Of a stretch of DNA of 64,000 nt, positions 37,178 to 49,235 are shown one piece after another. Positions within the stretch are counted from its first letter, which is position 1. Every line of letters starts with the position of its first letter. This DNA comes from Tretioscincus oriximinensis (lineage: Eukaryota > Chordata > Lepidosauria > Squamata > Gymnophthalmidae), in the NCBI GenBank assembly GCA_022410635.1, contig JAJVDF010000018.1, positions 792,411 to 856,410 of the forward strand, in the 5' to 3' direction. The notes under the pieces are model-generated. The model was not told where the DNA came from. It was given only the letters and a program-made list of their open reading frames with translations, and did no database searches. The position numbers and the translations under genes are program-made.

Positions 37178-37432
37178 TAGCCTACCCTTCTCACCAAAGC
37201 AACTCAGAGTGACTTACAGGGTTAGTGTTTGCCCAAGGGATTATATCTTCCCCACAAATTAGTGGTGGAACTCATTAATCTTCTTGAAATGTAGATTGCA
37301 AATCTACTTTCTTTTGAACAGCTGAGTTGGCTGAAGCTGAGCCCAGTAGAGGGTGCTCACCTGTCTAAACACAGGGCTTCAAGAATGGATCTCTCACATG
37401 AAAGACCGTCCCTTGACCTCTGAACCATTCAT
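37178..37432 (-). mobile_element. tRNA-derived SINE, family A, degenerate
   Basis: Reverse copy with the tail at the low-coordinate end (ctacccttctcaccaaagca), a worn body, and a head containing cacagggcttcaagaatgga. The second half of the head (gaccgtcccttgacctctga) is recognisable. Confidence 0.65.
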
Positions 37433-37514
37433 GCCTCTTAACCTCAGCCATTCATGGCTCATGGCTTGAATGGGTACATGAGCATAAGAAGTTTCTGTGA
37501 ACTAATTCAGAGGA

Positions 37515-37735
37515 TCCACTTCAAGATAGTAGATTTGCAATATAAAATTGCAATCTACATGTCAATTAGATAAATATCACCATTAGCATGGTAAGGAGGA
37601 TAGAATAGTTCTAAAATTGGGTGAAAATTAGCCCTGTCAGCTGCTCTGAGTCCCTTCAGGTGAGAAGAAGGGTGGCATGTAAAAACAGATTCTTCTTCCT
37701 CCTCCTCCTCCTCCTCCTCCTTCTTTTTCTTCTTA
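37515..37735 (+). mobile_element. tRNA-derived SINE, family A, 3' part
   Basis: The worn body ends in ctgctctgagtcccttcagg followed by tgagaagaagggtggcatgt, the family A tail, and a CCT/CTT microsatellite. The head is lost. Confidence 0.65.
37690..37735. repeat. (CTT/CCT)n microsatellite
   Basis: The pyrimidine tail of the SINE, expanded. Confidence 0.9.
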
Positions 37736-38698
37736 TATGCAGTGTGTGACCACATAGAATATACAATATAGCAAGTCCTAATCATCTGTTGATTTTAAAT
37801 GGTGAAACATGCAAATCATTATGAAGAGATTGACTCTTGAAAACAGGTATTAACTTTCAGAGAGTGAGAGTATAAATTATCTCCCTTAATGACTTATATG
37901 TACTAGCAAAAACTGCCCCTTCAAGATGAATTGAGAGGTGTTCTGTGGAAACATAGCCTGGCTAGGGTTAAATGATCCCTTTGAAGAGCACTTTGAAATT
38001 CTATCAGTTTGGTGGAGGCCTTTCCCCCTCCTGTCATTTGGATGTATCCTGATTGGCCTTCCTGATATAACTGAAGTATGGAGCTATTCACAGTTAGAAT
38101 AATTTATGCAAACATTAATTTGCTTATATTACAATGTCCATGTGATAACGTCAAAAATGTGAATATTTGTTTTGAAGTTGGTTCCATTACATTTCCCAAA
38201 TGTATAGACATGTTGCAGGATGAAGGGAACCCAGAAGGGAACACAATCTGGATCAATAACATCAGGAGAACCTATAATTTAGGTATTTGTGCACTATATA
38301 CCCTGGAAGTAAGTTGCCACTGTGTTTAGAAGTCACAGAAGTTCAACCACTACTATGCTAGGTAGTAGCATCTATCCTAGCCATATAGTTATTCTTTTGA
38401 AGTTTTCTTTTAATAAATCACATCATCCGTGCAGCCTATTCATGATTCATAGTTGTTTAAAAAAGAAGACTTGCACGTCAATTCAATTGCATGTCAAATA
38501 TATATAATCTTTCAAATCAGTCAGCTGGTTGTTTGAAGCCAGATGTAATATCTGGAGGGCATTCTCTCTTCTCTTCATTTAATATCAACAGTGGTTTGCA
38601 ATGCTTTGAACTGACTTACCTTGATAAAGATGTAACATTCATCATCTGCCCTTCACTTCCATGTTCATTTTTCATTTATAGATTTATTTCCCCTAAAA

Positions 38699-38700
<2 letters not shown>
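37736..38700. other. Non-coding sequence
   Basis: No feature recognised. Confidence 0.6.

Positions 38701-38784
<84 letters not shown>
38701..38784. repeat. (GAT)28 microsatellite
   Basis: Exactly 84 bp of uninterrupted GAT triplets. The purity implies recent expansion and high length variability. An open frame through it reads as poly-Asp but has no other coding signal. Confidence 0.98.
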
Positions 38785-39162
38785 AATTTAGCATCTAGAG
38801 AGTTCAATTTTCCCTGTCACCTAAAACTGGAAAATCTCCCTGGTTACTTTCTTGCAATGAATCTTGGAAGATTAATTAGTGAATTTGTTAATTATAATAG
38901 CATCTGATTATTTTTTACCACTCACTTGGTTTATCCAGCTGTAAATGTCATTATAAACCATATTGGCAGGGGAATATGCTTCCTAAACATCATTCTTAAG
39001 TACCCTAAGTATGTCTATGTCCCAAAGAGCTTTTAAAACAGGACAGTAATGGATTTTACTACTTTGGGTCAGTGTTGGCTCCACAGGCAAATGGACTTTC
39101 TGAGGATTACCCTGCCTGAAATGAACTAAAACCAGAGAAAATTTATTGGGAGTTTCTCTGAT
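38785..39162. other. Non-coding sequence
   Basis: No feature recognised. Confidence 0.6.
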
Positions 39163-39445
39163 CTCAGTCTATTTCTGAGACTGAGTCCCATTTCTTTTGC
39201 CCGTAAGAGCAGGACAGGTTGCTTTTGGGTGGAGAATCCACCTCTAAAGTCAGGAAAGAAAAGGCTGGAAACTTCCCTCTGGGCAGTGGAAGTTGTGGGA
39301 GTGTGTTGATGGAGTGGGTGTTGTTTCCCCCTTTGTACACACTTAGATGAATCCTCAAACTTGCCTTTNGTAGCTCTTCCTACAAAGGTTAGGTACGGGA
39401 AAATTAATCAGAATTTAGAATCCTCCCCCATTTTCTGACCTATGC
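39163..39445 (+). repeat. Unclassified interspersed repeat, copy 1
   Basis: Collinear with 48975-49235. Shared landmarks are ctcagtctatttctgagact, the segment near cacttagatgaatcctcaaa, aaggttaggtacggg, and cccattttctgacc. I do not recognise the family. No terminal inverted repeats or long open frame found. Confidence 0.6.
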
Positions 39446-41263
39446 TGGGCCCTCTGTGGTGTCCCTAACCCCCTCAGCCCCTTTCAATACTGGAAAGAAG
39501 AAGAAAAGATTGATTGGCAGCTGCAGAGTCATGGCAGTTAGTAAAAAATAAATGTTCCAGTAACAAGGTATAATTGTCCCATTCACAATTAGACCTTAGT
39601 GCTGACACATTTTTATGACAGCTGATGATACTGTAGATACCAAATGGTGACTGGGTATTTTCCCCCAATGCTTATATAACAGCATAGTTTTGCAAATATC
39701 AACCATTGAAAAAACGAACAAACAGAAAACCTGTAGTAGGTAAGAAAATAGAGGATGTTCCACTTTCTGATTAATGTGCTCCTGTCTAAATTTTACATGG
39801 AAGCTGGAAAGATCAGGGGTGGGGATGCATGTATAGAAAACACACACACACATTCTTTGGGAATACTCATAGCTGCTTATTGTCCAGGCATGGCTGGGGG
39901 TTTCTGCTCTCCCTTTCTCTGCCCCAGAAGTTGTTGCCTTCATCAAAAAATGACCTACTTTCCTGGCTTCAGGGCACTCAGAAAATCCAGTTCAGGGAAG
40001 AGGAAAAGAAACAAAATCCATNTCCTTTCCTTTCAAACTAGACTATTTTCTGTGACGGGAATGGGGCCTATGAGAAGAAAAATGTTAGAGAGACCTTTGT
40101 GGTTTGCAGTTTTCTTTACCAGTAAACCACATAAAACCACAATCTCTCCTCCATTTCTACTTTTCTCTGACTAAGGATATGTTCAGAGGGTTTGGAGGGT
40201 GTCCGTTTCCTGAGATTACTTTATTCATGGACACTAAAACAACAACAACAATATGCCAGTCAATTTTTGAAAACTGACATCTTTCTTTCTCTTCATTGTT
40301 TGCTGGCTGATTCTATTTTCCAGGACATTGATTGACAACTGCACCTCCTTGTTCTCATTTTATTGGCTGCTCCCTTTAACCCAATTTTCCAGGGTCTTGG
40401 TTGGTTGGCAGTTGTGCCAGGTAGGATGTCTCAGGTGGGATTCACTTATGAGTCTTGTAGCCTCCCTTCTTACCTGATTCAAACCTCCTGAATAGCTCCT
40501 TTCACATTTTCAAATGGGGTGCATGAGCATAGACTTCAAAGCTATGTTAGGCGTCTTTTTTATATTTATTGTGTCTTGAAGATCTCATCTTCACCCCAGG
40601 GCACTTCTAATCATGAAATAACCTTTGATGTAAATGTGAACATTAGTAAGGCAACAGGTGAGCCCTCATTATTATTAATCATAATATTCTTCAAGGATAA
40701 AGCGGAAGAGGCAGCATCTAATTCCACACACATATACTCCGTACCCTCCCTCCTGTTCGTCCATGATGATTTGTGGATCATTCCAGCGCTTGACCCACAG
40801 TTTCAAACATTTTCTTTTATCGTTGTACACCCAAGATAACTATGTTTGAATTCTGTGCTAATTGCCTGAATTACAGAATTAGGCTCCACATTGATTTGGA
40901 ACATGATTTAATGAGACTATTGTTTAGCATTTTCTTCAAAATGTGATAAAGACTGAGCTGTCTGCTGGAAAAGAATTCCTGATTATGGGACCTTATTTTG
41001 ATAAATGCTGCCAAGCATTGCTGTGAACCCATAAAGTACCCTAGTATTACATCGAGTGTTAGATATTTAAACTAGAGCACAAGTCAAGTAAACCCCACCA
41101 AATATGAATTAGAACACATTATCATGGCTACCACGTGGTGGATAAAAAAAAAAAGGCTTTTTTCTCCATCACCACTGTATCCTCAAGGAGCCATCCAGAA
41201 GGGGTTTTGCAAGTGATTAATGACCTCTTAAGATCTGGTTTGAGAAGGCAAAGACAACAGTCA
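39446..41263. other. Non-coding sequence
   Basis: Small (CA)n at 39838-39852 and (ACA)n near 40233. Open frames of up to ~140 codons overlap in several frames and show no domain. Confidence 0.55.
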
Positions 41264-41910
41264 CCTAAGAACATAAGAAGAGCCATACTGGATAAGGCCA
41301 CAGCCCATCAAGTCCAGCATTCTGTGTCACATAGAGGCCCACCAGATGCAACTGGGCAGTCCGAACAGAGGAAGCAAAATAATATGCACCTTTTCATGAC
41401 TCCCTGCAAATGGTATCTCAGGAGTCCTGCCTGTTGCTCCATACTGCAGGCAACATCCAGACATCCATCCTAGTATCCATTTATACCCTTGGTGTCTATA
41501 AACCTGTCTAGTCCTGCCTTAAAACTATCCAAGCTGTTAGCTACCACTACCTCTTCAGGAAGTAAATTCCACAGGCTGATGACCCTCTGGGTGAAAAAAT
41601 ACTTTCCTTTGTCTGTTCTCACTTTTCTTCCCATCAGTTTCAAGGAGTGCCCTCTGGTTCTTGTGTTGTGTGATAGGGAAAACATTTTTCTCTGTTCACC
41701 CTGCCCATCCCATGCATGATTTTGTACACTTCAATCAGATCAACTCTCAAACGTCGCCTTTTGAGGCTGAAGAGGCCCAGACGTTGCAGCCTGATTCATA
41801 AGGGAGGTGCCCCAGACCCTTGATCATTTTTGTTGCCCTTTTCTGCACCTTCTCCAGTTCCAAAATATCCCTCTTGAGATGTGGTGACCAGAATTGAACT
41901 ACCTACTGTA
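41264..41910 (-). mobile_element. CR1 LINE 3' end, type 1, longest copy
   Basis: Reverse copy of ~650 bp from the 3' terminus (gaacataagaagagccatac) through the region containing ccctcttgagatgtggtgac. Together with 15905 it shows the whole collinear 3' block of this CR1 type, including the reverse-transcriptase C-terminal codons, now broken. Confidence 0.93.
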
Positions 41911-41961
41911 GCACTTGTGACAAATTTGCAGGGCACCTTGATGAGAAAGTTACCCATAAGG

Positions 41962-42511
41962 TAGACTGACCAGATGCCCCCTTTTGGGGGGGGGAACCCA
42001 GTTTTGGGGTGTCTACCCCGCCCTCCCGGGGGGGGGGCGCCATTCCCCCGGATTTTGCTGAGGAAAAATAAATAAAAAGAATTCTGAAAAAAAATTCACT
42101 GCACCACCACTAGGGGGTCTGGCAACCGAGGTCAGTTCCTGAAGGCACCCTCCACTCAGTAAAAAGGAAAAAAATTCTCTTGCACTTCAAACAGTTCTCA
42201 CACACTTAAAAAAATGATTGTTTTTTTAAAAAATACAGCAGCACCACTAGGGTTCTCTAGCAACTGGAGCCAGCTCCTGAAGGCATCCTCCCCTCTGTAA
42301 AAAAATTAAAACAATCTGATGTACTCTAAAAATTCTCACACAGTTTAAAAATTCTCACACACTTAAAAATTCTCACATGCATCACAGATTTCTCAGGTGG
42401 GAATTTCAGATGGGAATGCATGTTGGTGGGTAATATGCCTATTTATGAATATGCAAATTAGCACACATATTAATTACTCTGGTTTGGCCCTCAGAAAATC
42501 TGGTCAGTCTA
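41962..42511. mobile_element. hAT-type non-autonomous element, 550 bp
   Basis: Perfect terminal inverted repeats tagactgaccagat and atctggtcagtcta. The flanks ccataagg (left) and cataagg (right) fit an 8-bp duplication that has lost one base. The left part has long G and C runs (41987-42050). Two internal direct repeats, 42098-42215 and 42235-42385, share caccactaggg and ctcctgaaggcat-like blocks. The interior also repeats aaaattctcacac. No coding capacity. Confidence 0.85.
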
Positions 42512-42644
42512 CATAAGGGCACAGCTGGAAATAATCCAGAGTACCATCTGGTCCGGTTATTTTCGATCAGTTTCCAATATTGCAGTCTTGCAATGTGATC
42601 AAGTCATTTTGCATTATTGTTTGTATAAATGGCTATAATTCACT

Positions 42645-42718
42645 CTCTTTTTATTGCTGTTTCCCACCCCAAGATTTTATATATAGAGTGGGCTAGAAGT
42701 ATAAATGAATAAATAACA
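42645..42718 (+). mobile_element. L2-type 3' tail, degenerate
   Basis: Shows tttattgctgtttcccaccc, a worn terminal block and ataaatgaataaata. Weak match. Confidence 0.45.
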
Positions 42719-45700
42719 TAATTGTAAACAATGTTTTTTAGATTTTATTAGGTTTATAATAAATTTTCATTATATAATAAATATCGAAAGCAGGCACTGT
42801 TATACTGTAAAATGTACAAATCCAAATGTTTCCAAAGGGGATAGTTAATAACTTTTGTTAACAAAAATATTATTAAAAATCTATCAAACATCGACTTATA
42901 TAATCATAAACTGCTGCAGTATTAATTGATTTTTATGTAGGACACATGCACATGCGGGTTTTTTCTAACCTCTTTTGTACATTCATGATGTCCCCATCGT
43001 ACCTGGTAATGGACTTTTGGCACTCAACTTGGAATAAATGTTCTATTTTCCAGAATATCTATACTCATTTATTCAGATATCATTCCTAAAAATCTCCATA
43101 TCTGCAGCCTTCTTAATTGGATTACCAGGATAACACATGAAGAAGCTGCACAAAATAATGCAACTGAGCATGTTCCGTATTCCTCAGCATTTACCTTTCT
43201 GACTGTCCTCTTGTCTATTCCACAGGCTTCCTAGGGTTATTCCAGATTTTACAAATATTGTGATTTTTACCCTACCATCTGTACAGGACCATAGATTTTG
43301 AAAACTCACCTCACAGTATATAAAAATATTTTAAAGTATATTTGTTTTTACTGCAACTCTGTAAGCACTCCACACATGTTGACAGAAACCCAAAACATTG
43401 GCATAAGATATTTGAAGAAGGTGTTAAAACATTCATTATATGGAATCTTTACACTGCAGGTTCTAAAACAGTCTCAAAGCTTAGTTGTGCCCTAGGGAAA
43501 GTGAAGAAAGGAAGAAGAAAATGTCTTAATTCCCCAACGATATTCAAAAATAGAAAGGTGAGAATGTGTAAAGTAACTTTTTTATTTCAATTACCAATAA
43601 AAAAACACAAGTGGGTGAATTAGCATAATAAAATCATGGGTGCTTTGGGAAAAAAACTGCATTTAAATAGGATGGTTTCTAATAAAGCAGAACACATTTA
43701 GCTATAAGCTTAGCAACAAGAAAAAGAAAAAGAAAGGAGAGCTACAAAAAAATCCTGTTTATCCTTAAAAATAGAAGAGATGAACAAGGTGTGCAGAGAT
43801 CACATCAGACTTGAAGTATCAATTTTTCATCACCAATTATGAACAGGATAAGACGGGATCTTTCTCCATGGTGGGGATCATCCTGCAATGTGCTTGACTA
43901 CTGTAGGTAATCCAACCTGCACTACGAACTGCACAATTTGTGGACAGGATATCCTAGTCCAATTGCTAAGCTTGGAAGTAGTAGTATATCAAACCATGGT
44001 CAGCAAACTGTCCATATGTAGTCTGATCTGGCATACCAGCTAGAATGCCCTGTGGACTGCTTATATGTTGTCCACAGCTGGAGTGAGATATTGCACAGTT
44101 TTTGCGCAGAAACATAACCCACTCCAAAACAGCATTTTTGGGGAACAGAATATTCTATTCAGTGTGCAGATGGAGAGGTTTAGCAGAAGAGAGTGAGTAG
44201 CAAAACAAGCACTGCTTGAAGAAGGTGGTTAAGGGCCTGTTTCCCAAGGGTATCCATATATACCCTTGTCCATAAGGAACGATAAAGGAAGTGATGCAAA
44301 TAACAGAAACTCATCTTTAAATGAATGTGAGACCACCAACAATCATATCTCCGTGCCTCCCAATTCCATGGACACAAGCCATAAAAATATATTGAGCTTC
44401 AACCAAAGACTTCAGCTGCTCAAAACATATCATTAAATTTTGATTAGGTAGACTTGTGAGTTTGCAGAGATGTTTCACCATGTAAATTAACTGTGGATAA
44501 GAAAATCCATCAGAGAAAGGATTTGGAAACCTTGCCGTTTCATTGACTTGTCAGAGAAGGGACGGTCTGCAGCTATGTGTGTGTGCTGGAGATGATCGTG
44601 CGGAGAAATATGCAGTTTAGAACGTCATCACATGCCGTTTCGTGATCCCCTAAGCTGATTTCAGAGGAGGTATATGTGAGGCATATTTTCTCTTTCACTA
44701 CATAAGCTCCTAATTACCAACAAGCCATTTCTACAACAGTTGGCTTTTGTATTTGATGAACAATGTTCCTTGGCCTACCACATACTCATCCAAATCATCC
44801 ATTGTCTTAATGGATAGGGAGATGTGAATAAATCCAACCAAGTGAATAAGTTTTCTAAAGATTTTTGAAAGAATGGTAGAGAGAATACTTTGGTTTAGTA
44901 GAAGCGAAAACCACTACTGAACAGTATCCCTTTGCTCTTGGTGAGGTGATTTAGGTCAACATACCCCTGTCTGTAGGAAAGCTGGAAGAGAAATCAATTA
45001 GTTTCCAAATCAGATAAGCTCCTCAGAAGTCTAAAAGAGAGCTGTCCAATATATTAAAAGTGCCCTGTTCTTCTGCCTTTATTTNCTTACCATGGGCATG
45101 ATAACAAATTGCCAGCTCCCATTAGTCCCACTTCCCCCTGCTGTTCACTTCCCTGCAAGGTCTTCATAGATTTTGTTTAAAAGAGAGCGGGTGAGTGAGA
45201 GGGAGGGAGAGTGTCCCTGAACACCAATTAATTTGTCTAATTTGCATGAGAAAGTGCAGAAGCTGCTTTTCCCCTTCATAATTAGCTGCATTTTGCAATT
45301 CATTGAAAATTCTGTAGCTTTCCACATAAAGAAGTTCACTATAGGGGAAATAAGTGCCCTTTTACAAAAGGAACAGGCATGGAATGCAAGGATGGGAATG
45401 GAGAGGTTAAGCTAGTGATTCTGCATATTTCTTCTGCATATTCATAAGGGCACATGAATCCTTAATAGTTTGCGCCACTATTCTGTTTGTTTGCTATTGC
45501 CAACACAGTGGCAATCTCAGAACCTGGTTTTCTATAAATGTTACAAGCTGACTTGAAGACATGCCCACTTGTTATGCTGCCATTCCTACTAAGGATGCAA
45601 TCAAGAAAGGTTTTTTTCTATTTCCCATTTTATAAGACATGTGTTCTGTATACACACACAAAAAAGGCATTCAGATCGTTAAATAAATAATCCTACGTCA

Positions 45701-46321
45701 TTTTTTCCAGACATTGCTTTTTTGTTTGCCTTGATGTCTTGCAATAGAATTCCTGACAAGTGCTCATCACTGACTGATTATTCATTTGCCTGGCTTTCCA
45801 TGAGGCCAGTAACATTTGTTCACAAGCTGTGATTTGGTACATTTTCCTTTTCCATGCTTATGAAACTCCCCATTCATTCTTCCTGAGAAAAAAGAATCAA
45901 TTAAATTAAGTATGAGGAAGAGGTGAATATTCCCAGATTTCAAGATTGGGTGATTTAAGGATTTTTGTGTCTGTCCTTACAGCCTCAAATTCAGTCAGAG
46001 GAAATAAAAAAAGAAAACTTCTTATATTACTGTCCTTTCCCATTCCCCAATTTTCAAAAACTTTGAACATCAAGTTAGTAACTTTTTCACTCTGTAGAGC
46101 TCCTAGAATAAGGAGCAGGATAGTAGTTAAGAACATTTAAGAAATTGGCAGGTTGAATAGAAAACGGGGTCCATACGAGAACGTTTCAGAAGTGTTGCAT
46201 GTAATGCAGACTACATCTACTCCTATTTCCTTTTTTCTATTTAACTAAAGTGAGTCATTCATAGCCATTCTAACTTTGCTAATTCTTGTATAAATTGTAC
46301 CACTGAACATCTGTTAAACTC
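42719..46321. other. Non-coding sequence
   Basis: About 3.6 kb without a recognised repeat. The block 45060-45420 combines ATTA-rich motifs with moderately complex sequence and is a second candidate conserved element. (AAAAAG)n is at 43717-43735. Confidence 0.5.
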
Positions 46322-46445
46322 TTTGGAGCAGATTCAGCTTTAGCCAATCTGACATCTTGTAAGAAAGAGTACAATTCTGTTGATTTTTCTAGTTCAGCAG
46401 CTTTTGATGCCGTTGACCACAGTATGCTCTTAAATCAGTTTGCAA
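46322..46445 (+). pseudogene. L2 ORF2 reverse-transcriptase relic (short)
   Basis: In one plus-strand frame the segment reads DFSSSAAFDAVDHSMLLNQ at its end. This corresponds to the conserved reverse-transcriptase block in L2/CR1 LINEs where an LDLSAAFDxVDHxxLL-type motif carries the first catalytic aspartate. The upstream codons (ANLTSCKKEYNSV) are diverged. The similarity stops sharply at 46445, and no 3' tail is attached, so this is a small rearranged or truncated piece. It comes from a more N-terminal part of the enzyme than the relics at 27407 and 61331. Confidence 0.7.
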
Positions 46446-46486
46446 CCAGTTATGTTTAATTATTTATTATGCCTATAGGATCAGTT

Positions 46487-46599
46487 CTTAGGAACTTTAG
46501 GGTTGTCATGGAGGAGCTGGGAATTGAACCAGGAGACTACCAGATAAGAGTCCAACACTCTAACCACTACACCAAACCTGCCATTTTAAAGTTCCTAAG
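46487..46599 (-). mobile_element. SINE family B head fragment inside a 13-bp inverted repeat
   Basis: 46510-46582 is the reverse complement of the tRNA-like head of the SINE at 30583 (gggaattgaaccaggagact, then ctctaaccactacacca). It is enclosed by perfect arms cttaggaacttta (46487-46499) and taaagttcctaag (46587-46599). The body and L2 tail are missing. Confidence 0.75.
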
Positions 46600-47020
46600 A
46601 GAGTTACAAGGATGGCGTGTGGTCTGAACCCATGTCCTATGAGTAATGATTAAAGAATCTAGGGATGTTTAGTCTGCAAAAGAGAAGACTGAGACGAGAC
46701 TTGATAGCTGTCTACAAATATCTGAAGGGCTGCCACAGAGCAGAGGCATAATCATTGTTCTTGTTGGCACATGGAAGGACTAGAAACAATAGGGTGAAAT
46801 GACAAGGGAGTAGATTTAGATTAGATATCAGAAAAATCTTTCTAACAGTCAGGGTGATATCCCAGTGGATCAGATTGCCATAGGAGGTGGTGGAGTTTGC
46901 CTTCACTGGATGTCTTCAAACAGAGGCTGGACAGCCATTGGTCTGGGATGGTTTAATAAATTCTGATTGCCCTGGAGGTCCCTTCCAACTCTGTAATTCT
47001 ATGATTCTATGATTCTATGA
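46600..47020 (+). mobile_element. CR1 LINE 3' end, type 2, intact terminus
   Basis: Forward copy starting agagttacaaggatggcgtg and ending in about three ATTCTATG units (46996-47020). It fixes the orientation of the type 2 copies at 13527, 22023 and 58810. 5' truncated; frames are broken. Confidence 0.95.
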
Positions 47021-47106
47021 ATATATTGAGCTGTATTGCCTCCTAATATTTGAGTCTGGAAAGAATACTTTAAGAATGCATCTGCACAAATGGAAAAAGG
47101 AGCAAA

Positions 47107-47465
47107 AGATGGCTTAGATGGCTCCATAAATTTGTCTAATCTTCTCTTAAAGCTACCCAAATTGGTTTCCATCATCACTTCTTCTGAAAGTAAGTTCCAT
47201 AGACTGATGATTCTCTGGGTAAAAAAACCCTTGTCCATCCTAGCTCTCTTATCAAATTATTTTCATAGAATTCCCCTGGTTCTAGTGAAGCATGATAGTG
47301 AAAGTATTTTTTATCTGTTCCCCTTTTTGCCCCCATGCATGATTTTATATCTTTAAGCCAGATCTCCTTTTAAATGTTCTTTCAAGATTTAAAAAAGTTG
47401 CAGACCTGATTCCTTAAGGGAGGGGTTTTCAGTCTCTTGATGATTTTTGTTGCTCTTGCTCAGAA
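47107..47465 (-). mobile_element. CR1 LINE fragment, related to type 1
   Basis: Reverse copy with ttgtctaatcttctcttaaa, gatgattctctgggtaaaaa and ttgatgatttttgttgct. It is more diverged than the other copies and lacks the 3' terminus. Confidence 0.85.
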
Positions 47466-48288
47466 TCATGGAACAGACGTGAACAGCATGTGATTACCAG
47501 TGCAAACAACAGTGGGACTGACAACAGTCACTCTAAGAGCAATCTTTCTTAAAAGAGTTTAGGTTTAATCCTCATGTAGAACCTACCTCAGATATTAGCT
47601 CTCTAAGCTAGAGGTATGATACACGAAGCATTTAATGGATCTTCTGCTGGCTTTTTCAACAGTAACATCTTAAACCCGCATGTCTGAGACCTCAATATTC
47701 ATGATCAATGTGTTATTAAATTAGAGCACATCTAGAAGAAATTCTGGAATAGCACGTTTGAGAAATGTTATCTGAGGCTACTATAATAGCTACTGAATAA
47801 TGATATTTAAAAGAGTTGTTAGAGTTAGTCCTAGTGGTAACTAAGCTTCTTATTCTTAATATGCAACTTCAAGGTATAATTTGGAGTAAGATGGAAATCT
47901 GAGTTGTTCCATCTGTAGTTAATCTACTCAGACAAAATTCCAGATATGTTCACAGGTCATTTGTATTACCCACTATTCACTTTTGAGAGCCTGGGGATGT
48001 AAATTTATTTGGTGCTCAACAGTTAGTTGTATCATGAAATATTAAACAGATATTGACTCACATTGAGACAGTCGGGATTTATTGACTGAAAAGTTAAATA
48101 GTGCCAGAAGCAAAAGCAAGATTGGCACCTGTTGTAAGAGCTAACTTCCTGACCTTTGAAATCAAATTTTAATCCCACTGCCTTCCTCCTACTTCTTCAT
48201 TATTTCCTACCATAAGAAAAAGACAAGTGGCAGTGACATACATTGTTCTCAATCCATTCAATGAATGTCTTCTGTGATCCCTAAAATG
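47466..48288. other. Non-coding sequence
   Basis: No feature recognised. Confidence 0.6.
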
Positions 48289-48296
48289 GATGTAGG

Positions 48297-48794
48297 CAGG
48301 GTCAAATTTAGGGTATATGACGCCCCTGGGCTGCAAAACATTTTACGCCCCCCCCCAAACACTTCCAGGCAGGACAGGAAGTGATGTCATTTCTGGAGTG
48401 GAATAGGAAGTGATGTCACTTCCAGGTGCCATTCCCAGAAGCAGATTCCGAAAGGAACATCATTTGCCCTATGCTCTCTGTCTCCCACTCTCAGCTGCCT
48501 ATGCAGGGGCTGTGGTAGCAGCCCAGGGCAGACAGCCAAAGCAGCACACAGACAGACAGGTGGCAGCACATGCAGAGCAGCAGAGCATCAATATAATGGT
48601 GCATGGTGGCGGTAGCTCATGGTGGTGTCTGGGGCATGTGCAGTACATGCCTGCTGCTGCTGGGACATGCCAGTAGACATAAATGGGAGAAATTTAAACG
48701 GCCAACAATTTGCCACCCCCAATAAACAGCCACCAACCTGTGGTAGCAGCCCACAGCTTTAGCCCCTGTAACCCCTGCCGAAGATCCAACTCTG
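48297..48794. mobile_element. hAT-type non-autonomous element, 498 bp
   Basis: Starts cagggtcaaat and ends ccaactctg (reverse complement cagagttgg), a weak hAT-type inverted repeat. Exact 8-bp duplications gatgtagg flank it at 48289-48296 and 48795-48802. Near the left end ggaagtgatgtca occurs twice, the second time inside the palindrome 48406-48423. Open frames here are composition artefacts. Confidence 0.75.
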
Positions 48795-48974
48795 GATGTA
48801 GGGCACAATAGGGCCTCCTGACCAGCACTGTCCCTACTGATTTTTTTGTTTAAACAGAAATCATTTTGGTTAGCATTGGCCTCACACGGAAAGGGGTTCT
48901 CTGAAGATTCCTTGACCACAAGTTTAGTAATCTATTTAATTCCTTAGATTAGCCTTATTTGGATTAATGCAGGG

Positions 48975-49235
48975 CTCAGTCTACTTCTAGGATTGAGTCC
49001 CCGTCCTTCTTTATCCGTGGGGTCAGAATGATGGAGGCATCTACTTCAGCAGTAGAGCTCAGGGTGTTCCTAAAACGGCTGTATGGACTTGGAGTATGCT
49101 GTTTCTGCCTCCACAGACACTCAGATGGAGCCCCAAAGTACCTTTACAGTTATATCTGCAAAAATTAGGTAGGGGCAATTGATGAGAAAGTGCAGTCACT
49201 TCCATTTTCTGATCAATCACATCCCTCCTCTCCCA
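48975..49235 (+). repeat. Unclassified interspersed repeat, copy 2
   Basis: Same orientation as copy 1 at 39163, diverged. Landmarks are ctcagtctacttctaggatt, cactcagatggagccccaaa, aaattaggtaggggcaa and ttccattttctgatc. Confidence 0.6.

Noticed and set aside
38491..38907. 138-codon open frame with a poly-aspartate stretch
   Set aside because: The frame is kept open by the (GAT)28 microsatellite; flanks show no domain or coding bias.
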